Source: CAZTZL01 sp964617625 (GTDB lineage Bacteria > Zhuqueibacterota > QNDG01 > DSAB01). From it: a stretch of 29,425 bases of DNA. A model generated the notes under the pieces. That model did no database searches. It was given only the letters and a program-made list of their open reading frames with translations, and was not told the DNA's origin. Both the position numbers and the translations under genes were made by a program. How positions within the stretch are numbered: the stretch's first letter is position 1; the number at the start of each line of letters is the position of its first letter. Below, one piece after another: positions 16,029 through 25,388 of this stretch. Where the stretch lies: contig CAZTZL010000037.1 in NCBI GenBank assembly GCA_964617625.1, positions 1 through 29,425 on the forward strand, given 5' to 3'.

Positions 16029-16180
16029 TTGTTCATCCTCCGTTAAAGATTATTCAATTTCTCTTCCCGTTTCTAAGGAACGAAAAGGGGGAATACATCT
16101 TTTGTAGTTCAATCTTCATCTATCTAATGGTACATTTATACTGCATGACGACTCTTTTAAAATTCCTATGGCAAATAGTT

Positions 16181-17272
16181 TTATTGAAAGAAATATCCGA
16201 TATCAATGCCTTGTATCTTCATCACAGTTCCCGTATACTGATCCTGAATCCTGCTAATATGATAAGAAATCGGCATTCTTTGAAAATCAAATTCAATCCC
16301 GAGCAGATGAAAACTTCTCAACAGTGTTTGCGGAATAATCAATTGGACACCCATCTCCCATCCCTTTCCCAAATAGGTGCGCGGGCTGTTTCCCTTCTCG
16401 GAATATCGAACACGATAAAAAGGAATCCAGCCTCCTCTGAGTGTAACATAACCTTTGGGCATGACGCTGTAATCGCAGCCTACTAAAATATGATGAAGCA
16501 TGCTGGAATATCTTTCAATCCCGGTAGCATACCAGCATATTCCGGTTTGTCCAAATGGGTAAAGAGAAAAGAATCTATTCTGCAACAACCGAAAACGCAT
16601 TCCGATATCTATTCCTATACCGACCTGTGAACGAATATTAAATGTTTCTTCAAATTCAAGAAAATGAGTTCCAATTCTCTGCTGTTGAAATACAAGGCCA
16701 AAATCCGAATAATTTCTCATATGTTTTGTCGGATAAATATGATCCAGGAAAGACAAATATTCCGGTGTTCGTAATCGATTTGCATAATAAAAATGTATGC
16801 CATACGGATGATGCCACACAGCCGGACGTTCGGATATTTTGGACACTTCTATCGTAAAGCTTCGAACTTCAGAAGAAATCTGATTCCCGGCGGCATTTAC
16901 GGCGGTCACCTGCCAGAAATATTTGCCGTGCCGTCGAAACACACTCCTGCAATTATCAAATTTTAGTGAAACAGTTCGATAGGATTCCGCTGGTGAAACG
17001 GTATAAGTTTTAACAAACCGATGATCGTTTGTCCAGAATGCAATTTCATAATTCTTGACATCAAAATATAGTGTATCCAGGCTGCTGACCGGCCTCCATA
17101 AAAATACAATCGGCCCGTTCATCATCTTTTTACTTTCGAACGGTGCAATGAGATCGATCATGCTGTTTTCGGAAACAGAGACTGTTTTATCCCTGGCATA
17201 AAGCCATTGACAGACCATACCGATACATATATACAGCAGTAATAAATGATAATGTTTTTTAAATTGCTTCAT
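16181..17272 (-). CDS. secreted Fn3 domain plus probable outer-membrane beta-barrel protein
   Basis: I do not recognise a named family. The 363 residues start with a signal peptide (1-26). Residues about 45-142 look like one Fn3-type domain, with IVFLWRPV, YEIAFW and YFWQVTAVNAAGNQISSEVR. From about 150 to the end the sequence alternates polar and aromatic residues in short beta strands (for example GIGIDIGMRFRLL, YVTLRGGWIPFYRV) and ends in YFFQ, an aromatic C-terminus typical of outer-membrane barrels. The barrel would be small, about 8-12 strands. Neighbours on both sides (PorV-like protein, ExbB-like channel) suggest it is the outer-membrane end of the same complex. Gap to the PorV-like gene is 33 bases. 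Barrel topology is inferred, not shown. Confidence 0.7.
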   Translation of the reverse strand: MKQFKKHYHLLLLYICIGMVCQWLYARDKTVSVSENSMIDLIAPFESKKMMNGPIVFLWRPVSSLDTLYFDVKNYEIAFWTNDHRFVKTYTVSPAESYRTVSLKFDNCRSVFRRHGKYFWQVTAVNAAGNQISSEVRSFTIEVSKISERPAVWHHPYGIHFYYANRLRTPEYLSFLDHIYPTKHMRNYSDFGLVFQQQRIGTHFLEFEETFNIRSQVGIGIDIGMRFRLLQNRFFSLYPFGQTGICWYATGIERYSSMLHHILVGCDYSVMPKGYVTLRGGWIPFYRVRYSEKGNSPRTYLGKGWEMGVQLIIPQTLLRSFHLLGIEFDFQRMPISYHISRIQDQYTGTVMKIQGIDIGYFFQ

Positions 17273-17305
17273 ACGATCTGTACTCTTCCGGCCCGCTCAA
17301 TCGGA

Positions 17306-19339
17306 CTAATTCAATTGGTGATCTTTAAAATAGGCTTCCAGAAATTCGATTCCCAGATTTTCAAGAAACTCCCAATTCATATTCTCCAGCGCATCAATCA
17401 AACTATCCGATTCACCCGCTACGATTTTTCCATAATCCAAATCAGGATAAAATCGTTGTGCTTCTAACAGCGAGATGACCCCCTCACGATATTTATTTTG
17501 AATTAGATAAATTACTCCAATAAGAAACACTGCATCGTCGGCTACATAGTTATCGCTAAAAAGAGGATATCTCGGATAATCTTCATCCAGTTTATTCGGA
17601 TAATTCTTCAATAAAACATTCAATGAAGTGAGGGCAGATAGATATTGTTTTTTCCTCAATAATATCTCACTTAAATTAAGAAAGGAAAGACAAACCATAC
17701 TGTTCAAATCCTGTTCTTGTTCGTACCGCTTTATGGCACTTTGAAAGGCTTCAATGGCAGTATCCCATTTGCCCAATTCTTTATAGCAACTACCTACCAT
17801 AAAATAGTACTTCAGGGAATGTTGTCCCACTTCTTCCAAAACAGGAATAGCCACTTCCACTTGGCGTGAGAGAATGAGAGCTTCCGCGTAATTCATTAGG
17901 TCATCGTCACTCAATGTATGTTCCGGCATCATGAAAACAGGCCTGTATTCTTCTGCCGCCTCAAAGGCCCGGCTTTTTGCTTTTTGAACATTTCCCTGTT
18001 TTAATAATGATCTCACTTCATTCATCAAGAGTGCCGCTCGGCCCAATCCGCCTGAAAGATCGTAATATCTTCGTGCGTTCGTGCTATCCTGAAAATCTGC
18101 CAGTATTTTTACTGCACCATTTATTTCCTTATTTGGATAGTCTGCCAGTATCAACAGAAGTTGATTGCGTTTTTCAATCTCTTTTATATTTTCTTTTTCA
18201 GACATTTGCTTGAAAAATTTGGAACCAAGATCTTTCCCTGTTTGCAGTGTAAGAAAAAACCGGCTGTCGTTTGGCAAATATGGGTGAAAACCAAGCGCAT
18301 AGTCAATCCGCATCTGTGTAGATTTTGTAAATGGAACTGTTAATCCCATCCCCAGTGAAGGACCTTCAGTTCGGTTATTAAATCCCGCTCTCGGGAAAAA
18401 AGCGAATCCTGATCGTCCAATGGGAAAATACCCTTCCACACCAAAATAATTTCCCCCTTCGGCACCCTTGTAAACCTCTTTGTCAAAAGCTGTAATAATT
18501 TGAGAATCATCGATAAAATCTCTCAATCCTTCCCAACTTTCTGGAATCCAGTCCTTAAGAACCCACCGATAACTGAATCCCCATCGAAAAATAAGAGGCA
18601 ATTTTTCGATATTTTTTCCTGATAAACTCCAGGAAGGTTGAACAATATTCTGCAGCGAGATTCCCATTCGAAGCGGTACCAGGTATTTCAGTGCAATGAC
18701 ACGCAAGATTGGAGCATGAATGGGCTGAAAAGTCAACCCCACATCCATGCCTCCGGACCAATGTGAATTTGTACCTGCTGTTTCCAAAGGATCATACTGA
18801 AGTCCCGAAACATCTTGGTTGATCAATTTAAAAGTGAGGCCGTACCTGAATATTCCCCAGGGTCCCACCTGTTCGCGCGCCCACGCCATGAGGAAGGCAT
18901 TATCGGCCATACCGAAATCACCAAGATAAGCGCCGGTCTGCGTGCGTTGTTCAAAACCGGCCATACTTAAATTAATCCATCCGAATCCAACCGCAGAGGA
19001 AGGTCCGATTAAAAATCTTAAAAATGAGTTTTTGATCTCTCTCCCGGGACGGGGAACAACAAATCCCAATTGTGCGAATTGACTGTCATAATACAGGTCC
19101 AAATAGGTTGAAACAAACTCGATACGCTTCGCACCAAGTATTCCTGCCGGATTCCAGTAAACCCCGCTCGCATCATCGGCGACTGCAACGAAAGCCCTTC
19201 CCATCCCGAGTGCGCGTCCCCCCACACCATATCTCAGGAAAGCACCGGGCTGTCCCGCATCTCCTTCGCTTGAAAATACATTCGTAAAAAAAAGAAAAGA
19301 GACGATAATGCATATAATAATTTTTAGAATTGGTTTCAT
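17306..19339 (-). CDS. PorV/PorQ-family (UPF0164) outer-membrane protein fused to C-terminal TPRs
   Basis: After a signal peptide (1-23) the protein opens with GAFLRYGVGGRALGMGRAFV and then DDASGVYWNPAG, the hallmark start of PorV/PorQ (FadL-like, UPF0164) barrels. PorV in type IX secretion carries cargo with C-terminal sorting domains to the cell surface. The barrel spans about 24-375. About 300 further residues form TPR-like helices, for example YFMVGSCYKELGKWDTAIEA and FLIGVIYLIQNKYREGVISL. Ordinary PorV proteins of about 350-400 residues lack this part. Because it lies directly behind two genes for sorting-domain proteins, it is the obvious candidate for their carrier or anchor. The ATG lies 27 bases after the upstream stop, with GGGG close before it. 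Confidence 0.85.
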   Translation of the reverse strand: MKPILKIIICIIVSFLFFTNVFSSEGDAGQPGAFLRYGVGGRALGMGRAFVAVADDASGVYWNPAGILGAKRIEFVSTYLDLYYDSQFAQLGFVVPRPGREIKNSFLRFLIGPSSAVGFGWINLSMAGFEQRTQTGAYLGDFGMADNAFLMAWAREQVGPWGIFRYGLTFKLINQDVSGLQYDPLETAGTNSHWSGGMDVGLTFQPIHAPILRVIALKYLVPLRMGISLQNIVQPSWSLSGKNIEKLPLIFRWGFSYRWVLKDWIPESWEGLRDFIDDSQIITAFDKEVYKGAEGGNYFGVEGYFPIGRSGFAFFPRAGFNNRTEGPSLGMGLTVPFTKSTQMRIDYALGFHPYLPNDSRFFLTLQTGKDLGSKFFKQMSEKENIKEIEKRNQLLLILADYPNKEINGAVKILADFQDSTNARRYYDLSGGLGRAALLMNEVRSLLKQGNVQKAKSRAFEAAEEYRPVFMMPEHTLSDDDLMNYAEALILSRQVEVAIPVLEEVGQHSLKYYFMVGSCYKELGKWDTAIEAFQSAIKRYEQEQDLNSMVCLSFLNLSEILLRKKQYLSALTSLNVLLKNYPNKLDEDYPRYPLFSDNYVADDAVFLIGVIYLIQNKYREGVISLLEAQRFYPDLDYGKIVAGESDSLIDALENMNWEFLENLGIEFLEAYFKDHQLN

Positions 19340-19366
19340 GGTTCCCCGCAGTAAATCACTCTGTGT

Positions 19367-20470
19367 TTATTTTATCACTGCAATTTTACAGTAGAGTTGC
19401 ATATTCCCTTCGACAACGCAGAGATACCCCCCAGAAGCAACAATATCTCCTCTTTCATTTCTGCCGTCCCACTCAAAAAAGATATCGCTGGACGCTTTTT
19501 TTACCAATAATTTAACAAGATTCCCAAATGGGTCAAATATCCTTACCCGGTTTATCCCGGGGTCGTCTACTTTAATGATCGTTATTTCTCCTTCTTGTGG
19601 ATTAAACGGATTCGGGAAACAGACCATTTTATTTTCTTCTCCCTCATAGGGCCACCAGAATAATGAAATCGATTTTGCTTCGGAAGGCTGACCGGCCACA
19701 TCTAAAACCCATACGCTCAATTCAGCAACTTCTCTTTGCGGAGAGCACATCGTATAAGGAATCGCCTGGTTTATAGAATCGGTAGGAGGAAGAATCGGAT
19801 AATAGATGATATCATCACAGCTTTCGCTTTTTTCATGAATAACCACTTGCATCACCTTGCCGAAACTGTAATCGGAAGCGATCACATCCACGTGAACAGT
19901 CGGCCCAATGGCCCAGTTCAATCCTTCTGTTTCCTGCAGGTGGAGTACGTTTATATGCCACAGATTGGGAGGACTGGCATCCTGTATCGATGATTCAGGC
20001 TCCGACCAATAACTCATGGAATAATTATGTGCCGAGTCCTCTGCATAATATCGTAAACGGTAATCGATAGAAATACCCTCCGGCAAACCATCAGGCGGAT
20101 TGGTAAATGTCGCCGAGTCCACACTGGCCTTGGGAAACGCCCAGAGTATGATATTGTCGAAAGTCGCCTGAACTTCATAAAACAGAAGATGCATGTCCAG
20201 AGCCGTCACTGCATTCTCGATACTGTCTCTGTTCCAGAAAATTGTATTTGAAAATCCCCAGGTATATTCCGGTTCAGGATAAAGAGCAGGTGCAGGAAGC
20301 GATGGTTCCAAATCGTTCGGCATCGATGCCAGATAAGTTTCTATTTCAAAATCGGTTTTCCATTCAAGCTTTCGTTTTACATTCTCCGATCCGAATGCCA
20401 TTCCATTATAAAGAAACATTAACAGGATATATAAAATCGTGCACTGCAAACAGAAAGAATGTTTTTTCAT
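19367..20470 (-). CDS. secreted protein with T9SS type A (FlgD-like) C-terminal sorting domain
   Basis: A 367-residue exported protein. The start is ATG 20470, with GGAG 8 bases upstream; the frame also opens at TTG 20491 without such a site. A signal peptide (1-24) starts MKKHSFCLQC. Residues about 65-165 hold an Fn3-like module that begins EPEYTWGFSNTIFW and ends SSIQDASPP, the same module as in the giant protein upstream. The C-terminal ~75 residues form a sorting domain starting CFPNPFNP, with INRVRIFDPFGNLVKLL, FFEWDGRNERGDIVASGGYL and a basic end. Such domains direct type IX secretion and surface anchoring. It lies 34 bases behind the giant gene, so both are probably made and exported together. 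Its enzymatic function, if any, is not visible. Confidence 0.85.
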   Translation of the reverse strand: MKKHSFCLQCTILYILLMFLYNGMAFGSENVKRKLEWKTDFEIETYLASMPNDLEPSLPAPALYPEPEYTWGFSNTIFWNRDSIENAVTALDMHLLFYEVQATFDNIILWAFPKASVDSATFTNPPDGLPEGISIDYRLRYYAEDSAHNYSMSYWSEPESSIQDASPPNLWHINVLHLQETEGLNWAIGPTVHVDVIASDYSFGKVMQVVIHEKSESCDDIIYYPILPPTDSINQAIPYTMCSPQREVAELSVWVLDVAGQPSEAKSISLFWWPYEGEENKMVCFPNPFNPQEGEITIIKVDDPGINRVRIFDPFGNLVKLLVKKASSDIFFEWDGRNERGDIVASGGYLCVVEGNMQLYCKIAVIK

Positions 20471-20504
20471 CAATGAATCTCCAAATAACAATGCCGTTCC
20501 CCTT

Positions 20505-23500
20505 TTATTTAATATACATCATTTTAAATTGTTTTTGAAATACCTGTTGTTGTTTTGTTTTCATGGAAACGCGTACAAGATAAATACCTGAAGCGACCGG
20601 ATGCCTGTTTTGATCGTCTCCATACCAGAAAATTGTATGATACCCGGCCGGTTTATTTTCTTCAACAAGCGTATTCACCACCGATCCCAGCAAATTGAAA
20701 ATTCTGACTTGAACCAAACCGTCTTCAGGAATTTGATAATTAATGCGTGTTGTGGCATTAAACGGATTGGGATAATTTTGATGCACGTCGAACGTTTTAG
20801 GAATTTGACCGGAATTCGAATATGGATCGTTCCCTTTTTCAAGATCATCCTCTCCGGTGTAATAGATCAGATTGGACCATCCACTCTCGACACCGCTTTC
20901 ATTCTTCACACGCGCTTTCACACGAAACCATGTTGTGTCCAGTTCGACGGCTCCCCATCCTGTTTGACAAATAAAATCGGGCCCCTCGATCCAGTCTTCA
21001 CTCCGGCAAAGAAGATGATTCATAAACTCCTGCCGGGTTGTATCGATTTCATAAGCAAGCCTGAAATGGGCCGAATCCATCGCAATCTCGACAAAATACT
21101 CAAACGTCAACGATTCCGACGAAACAGGACGGATCGTACATGCGCGGAATTGGGTTGGTACGGGAGGTTCCGGTGTGGGAATATAAGGTGATACAACAGA
21201 TTGAATAAGATTGCTGTCCGTGTCATTCCCTGCGCTATCCACGCTGACGATCTGCCACTGATAATTCCTATTATCCGCTGTCGATGCATAATGATAACAC
21301 TGGATATCGGAATCGACTGGAATTTCTGCTACAGGAACTGGATAAACATCTTGAAGGCCAATGCGCTCAACACGATAGTAAGCCACATTTCCCAGGAGCC
21401 GGTTCCAGACATTCCGATGATCGGAATCCGGAACTTCAACGCCTGCTCCACTCCATCTCATATAGGTGACAGCCGCATCTGATTTTTTATAACTGGACTT
21501 CACTGAATCGATACAGAGATCTTTGACAGGCAAGGGTTTGATCGGGTCAAAAATCGCTTTTTCCGTCGGGAAATAATGAGTGGACCAGATGGTCTCAATC
21601 GGATGATTCCATCCGTCCCATGCAGTGATTCTAAAATAGATAGTGTCATTCGCTTCACTCGCCAGTGCAGGTTTGCACACATTTGCCGATGTTGCCAGAG
21701 GGATTAGATCTATCATTCTCTCCTCGGTTTGATCTGGCAGAGAAGGAAATGTGCGGCTTACACTGGCTTGAATCAGACAGCGAACTGCCCCACGTGAGGA
21801 CATGGAATTTACACTTCCATCGGGATTCCGCCATTGCCAGGACACATTGACTGAATCATTATTAAAATACGGTGTTGGAAATGGAGCGATTTCCGGAATA
21901 AACACGCTGCCAGTATCGGATGTGGCCGTTTTATTGTTGGAAGCCACTACCTGATTCAGACTATCCAATCCGTATAACATGTATTGATATATTTCACCAT
22001 GATTTAAATCCTGTGACAGATCCATAAATGAAGTTTGTTCTTTTGGAAACAACCAGCAGACATCGTTCCGGCACAGTTTAAATGTATCAATCTTGTAATT
22101 TGCAATACGGACCGGATCGTTCCAATCGATATAAACAGAACCCATCGGTTGAGAAAGAGCAGTCATTGAAAGCGTATCCAGTGTGACCGTGTACGGCTGT
22201 GACCAGCTGCTGATTTTGTCTCCCGAATTCGATCCGCCATTGAATTCATTTGGTTTTTCCATCACCTGAAAAATGTAGTTGTACCCCGGATCGACCGGCC
22301 CATAGGTGTAAGTCGTATCGTCAATCACGTTGGCTGAATGAAACGGAGAATCATCCATGTTGTTTCGATATATTCGAATTCGAGTGTTCCAGCTGTCAGA
22401 CGGCACTGCGCGTTCTATACGTTCCCAAAAAATAGTAATCATCATACTGCCGCCAACTGCATTGATCTCATCATCGGCGATAACAGGAGGATGATTACAA
22501 TAGCTCGAATCGATTTCAGAAAATTCGCTTTTCATATCGAATATGTTGATCATCCTTACTTTATAGCTATAGCTTTGATATGTTGTCAGTGTGTCACCCG
22601 GCAACGCCGTGAGTTCATCCAATCCGTACGAATCCACCCAGCCAATATCGTTTTCAGAAGTAATTGCTGTCCCGATCAGTTTCCATGGTTCATCGATACA
22701 ACGGCGCCAGATTTCATATGATTTTGAATCCAGTGAGGAGCGTTTCCATTGAAGATAAATGTGACCGTACCATTTCGAAGAATCATTGGCTGAAACAAAC
22801 TGTTCCGGAGCCTTTTTCAAAGCTCGAATCACCACCCTTGAATTTGACCAGACACTTGACCTCTGTCCCTGATATAAAACACGCACCTTAATGGTGGAGA
22901 TTTCAGCATTCGACAAAGGAATTAGTAATTTGTTTTGACTCTGATTTTGAATCACTTGTTCCTTATCATTCACAGCAACAATATATTGCTTCAGATCAGA
23001 ATGATCAAAATTGAACAACTGTACAGCAATCTGATCCGAATCCGTAAAAACAGTATCCGCATGGGTCGGATCAAGAGGAAATGTTTTAATTCCTGCTTCC
23101 TGCGAAATTACCATTTTCGGAGCATTTAAAGTTCGCTCTCTGACTTCCCAGGCTGTTTTATTCAAATCCCGTCGATTGCCAACTTGATCCGCTGCAATGA
23201 CTCGATATTGAACAAATGGATTGCAAACAGCGGCATCAGAAAGTAAAACCGAATCCCTCAAATGTGTATTAAGATAATTATCCGGTAGTACCAAAGAAAC
23301 AAAATCAGCATCCAGACCATTTATCTTACGGTACACAGAATAACTTTTCAGACCACTGACACCGTCTTTTGCAGGATTCCAATCCAATTCAAAATGCCAT
23401 TTTTGGTACCCAGAAACAGGATTTTGAAAATTGGGATCATCAATAATTGCCTGCAGTTTCAGGTTCTGTATATCATCCGGAGGATAGCAATCGGGGATAA

Positions 23501-25010
23501 TCTTTCCCAACCATGTTGTATCTGTTGTTGAATAGAATTTCCGAATAACGCGTCGAAGGTAGGTGTGATTGTTCACAAAACTGCTGTCAATAAAAGCATT
23601 CCCGGTATCGGAGTGAACGATTCCAAAATCATCAAAATATACATGGGCCGTATCCGTGTAATTAAAAACAAAATAGATACTGTCCGGATTGGTAGGAGAA
23701 ACCCAGCCCCATGTTTTCAATAAATTCGGGTCCGTCCATCCGCTGTCAAAAAAACGCATCCGTACCGAAGGAGGCGATTGAAAATAACGAATGCTGTCCC
23801 GAACTGCCTGAAACCGGACTGCATTTTCCCACCCATTCAGTTTTTGCCAGATCGTATCAATGACACTTTTCACAAAAAGGGTGCTGGTTGACGATGAAGT
23901 GGAATCCTCTTCAGAACCTCCCCCCGGCGGTAGATCAGTATAACCTGATCCACCGAGTGAAATCCCGATTGTCCGGACACCGTCTCCTTCATTACCGACC
24001 CGGTCCACTGCCCTGACACGATAATAATAAGTATACGCGGAATCAATTTCATCTGTCCAGGTAAATGTTCCCGTTTCATTGTCCGTGACAGGTTTTCTCC
24101 CTACAAGTTGTTCAAAACCTGTATCTACAGCTCTGTAGATATTATATTGTTCAATTCCGCTGACAGCATCACTGACACCATCCCATAAAATGATAGCATC
24201 CCCGTTCCCATCGATTAACGCCTGTGTTCCCAGGACACTTTCAGGGGATGTGTTATCTTGAACAGAATATTGTATATTTGAATATAGAACAACAGGACTG
24301 TTTGTATTTTCATAAACTGCCTTTGCGAAATATCCATATTGATGAGAATGGGTTAGGTTTTCAAAAACTCCAATCGAAGTATCTGAAGAAGCAATTTTGT
24401 ACAATCCCTGAACGGATTTTCTCAGATTTTCACGATCTTCAGTATCAAAACAATATACATCCTGGGCAGAACTGCCCTGACCGGGAATCCAAAAAACTGT
24501 GTTTGATAATCCCGGAGAAAATTGGGGTTCTTCAATCAACACAGGCGGAACGTATGAAGTTTCTTCGGCTTCAACGATCAGTTTAAAGCTTCTTGAAATT
24601 AAAAAATCATGTGGATTCTCCCCATGCTTCAAAGCAGCCTCGACTTTAAAAGAATCAACAGCAGCAGAAGTCGGATGAATATATATGATATTTTTCAGAT
24701 CTTTCTTTTCACCAGGTTTGAGAATATACTTTTTTTCCTCCCAACCCTGAATAAAACCTGGCATTTCATTTGTATTCGGTGTAATCCTTAACCAGCTGAT
24801 ATAATTACTAACTGCAGATTCATTCTCAAAATGACCGGTAATCTCTATACCATACATTTCGTAGGTTTGAAGTTGAAGCGTATTCGTATTGGGAGAAATT
24901 CTATTCTCTTCATTAACTGATTTAACTTCCAGCCAAATCCTTGCATAACCATGACCGGCAAGAATAAAAAATAAGAGAAAAAGGAATCGGGCCTTGAAAT
25001 ACGCCCTCAT
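20505..25010 (-). CDS. giant multi-Fn3 surface protein with T9SS type A sorting domain (1501 residues)
   Basis: First gene of the nine-gene operon. ATG 25010 is chosen because GGAGG (25018-25022) is 7 bases upstream; a TTG at 25016 would overlap that spacing. After a signal peptide (1-23) come an Ig-like N-terminal domain, an EPQFSPGLSNTVFW module (about 160-255), and about six or more Fn3-like modules such as SGIEQYNIYRA with YYYRVRAVDRVGNEG, and SGLKSYSVYRK with YRVIAADQVGN. A low-complexity Gly/Ser/Thr linker lies near residue 355-375. The end carries a type A sorting domain: NYPNPFNATTRINYQIP, IFNLLGSVVNTLVEEN, then VASGIYLVRV and a basic tail ending FKMMYIK. It is likely a long, flexible cell-surface or secreted protein. 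No catalytic domain is recognised. The very AT-rich region upstream contains a plausible promoter. Confidence 0.87.
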   Translation of the reverse strand: MRAYFKARFLFLLFFILAGHGYARIWLEVKSVNEENRISPNTNTLQLQTYEMYGIEITGHFENESAVSNYISWLRITPNTNEMPGFIQGWEEKKYILKPGEKKDLKNIIYIHPTSAAVDSFKVEAALKHGENPHDFLISRSFKLIVEAEETSYVPPVLIEEPQFSPGLSNTVFWIPGQGSSAQDVYCFDTEDRENLRKSVQGLYKIASSDTSIGVFENLTHSHQYGYFAKAVYENTNSPVVLYSNIQYSVQDNTSPESVLGTQALIDGNGDAIILWDGVSDAVSGIEQYNIYRAVDTGFEQLVGRKPVTDNETGTFTWTDEIDSAYTYYYRVRAVDRVGNEGDGVRTIGISLGGSGYTDLPPGGGSEEDSTSSSTSTLFVKSVIDTIWQKLNGWENAVRFQAVRDSIRYFQSPPSVRMRFFDSGWTDPNLLKTWGWVSPTNPDSIYFVFNYTDTAHVYFDDFGIVHSDTGNAFIDSSFVNNHTYLRRVIRKFYSTTDTTWLGKIIPDCYPPDDIQNLKLQAIIDDPNFQNPVSGYQKWHFELDWNPAKDGVSGLKSYSVYRKINGLDADFVSLVLPDNYLNTHLRDSVLLSDAAVCNPFVQYRVIAADQVGNRRDLNKTAWEVRERTLNAPKMVISQEAGIKTFPLDPTHADTVFTDSDQIAVQLFNFDHSDLKQYIVAVNDKEQVIQNQSQNKLLIPLSNAEISTIKVRVLYQGQRSSVWSNSRVVIRALKKAPEQFVSANDSSKWYGHIYLQWKRSSLDSKSYEIWRRCIDEPWKLIGTAITSENDIGWVDSYGLDELTALPGDTLTTYQSYSYKVRMINIFDMKSEFSEIDSSYCNHPPVIADDEINAVGGSMMITIFWERIERAVPSDSWNTRIRIYRNNMDDSPFHSANVIDDTTYTYGPVDPGYNYIFQVMEKPNEFNGGSNSGDKISSWSQPYTVTLDTLSMTALSQPMGSVYIDWNDPVRIANYKIDTFKLCRNDVCWLFPKEQTSFMDLSQDLNHGEIYQYMLYGLDSLNQVVASNNKTATSDTGSVFIPEIAPFPTPYFNNDSVNVSWQWRNPDGSVNSMSSRGAVRCLIQASVSRTFPSLPDQTEERMIDLIPLATSANVCKPALASEANDTIYFRITAWDGWNHPIETIWSTHYFPTEKAIFDPIKPLPVKDLCIDSVKSSYKKSDAAVTYMRWSGAGVEVPDSDHRNVWNRLLGNVAYYRVERIGLQDVYPVPVAEIPVDSDIQCYHYASTADNRNYQWQIVSVDSAGNDTDSNLIQSVVSPYIPTPEPPVPTQFRACTIRPVSSESLTFEYFVEIAMDSAHFRLAYEIDTTRQEFMNHLLCRSEDWIEGPDFICQTGWGAVELDTTWFRVKARVKNESGVESGWSNLIYYTGEDDLEKGNDPYSNSGQIPKTFDVHQNYPNPFNATTRINYQIPEDGLVQVRIFNLLGSVVNTLVEENKPAGYHTIFWYGDDQNRHPVASGIYLVRVSMKTKQQQVFQKQFKMMYIK

Positions 25011-25058
25011 AAACAAACCTCCAAAAAATAGTGTCCGTTAAGTATCTTTAAATATTCA

Positions 25059-25087
25059 AACATATAAAAATATAAAATAAATATCAA
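25059..25087 (-). promoter_or_regulatory. candidate promoter of the nine-gene operon
   Basis: On the - strand TTGATA (25082-25087), a 17-base spacer and TATGTT (25059-25064) match the sigma70 consensus at 5/6 and 4/6 positions. A transcript would start near 25052, about 40 bases before ATG 25010. The surroundings are so AT-rich that chance matches are expected. Confidence 0.35.
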
Positions 25088-25268
25088 GACAAATTATTGT
25101 AAGTATTCCGGTTAATTTATTCAATATAGCAATTATTCTGCCAAAATGTTAGTGAAATAATAATTTGCTAAGCCATTAAAAAACAATGCTTATTATGTCA
25201 GTTCAATGTACGAAAAGCGAGCGAACTGAACAAAAACCGATCTCTTCCTGTATGGTACAGAATTATTA

Positions 25269-25297
25269 TTGACATTTATCACTGGATTAAATACATT
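25269..25297 (+). promoter_or_regulatory. candidate promoter of the DUF374 gene
   Basis: TTGACA (25269-25274), a 17-base spacer and TACATT (25292-25297). The -35 is perfect and the -10 matches 4 of 6. It would give a leader of about 85 bases. Confidence 0.45.
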
Positions 25298-25388
25298 AAA
25301 CAATATTAGAATTAAAAGGTAATTATCGTACATCGTATTATTTATATTAAAATTAAATATGCATTAAAATACGAAAAATATCTTGAAA

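Larger units (their letters stand above)
25017..25382. other. 366-base AT-rich divergent intergenic region
   Basis: Separates the nine-gene operon (leftward) from the DUF374 gene (rightward). It is strongly AT-rich and holds no believable gene or RNA. Two opposite promoter candidates are listed separately. The middle (about 25100-25260) shows nothing I can name. Confidence 0.7.

Noticed and set aside
16181..17272. The barrel-like protein as a TonB-dependent receptor
   Set aside because: At 363 residues it is far too short, and its N-terminal domain is Fn3-like, not a plug domain.
20601..21191. 196-codon frame opposite the giant Fn3 gene
   Set aside because: It runs antisense through the conserved sorting domain and has no recognisable protein features.
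20505..25010. The giant Fn3 gene as a collection of repeats or a phage tail/adhesin gene
   Set aside because: The Fn3-like modules are too diverged at DNA level to be recent repeats, and the C-terminal sorting domain explains it as a T9SS-exported surface protein; no phage genes surround it.
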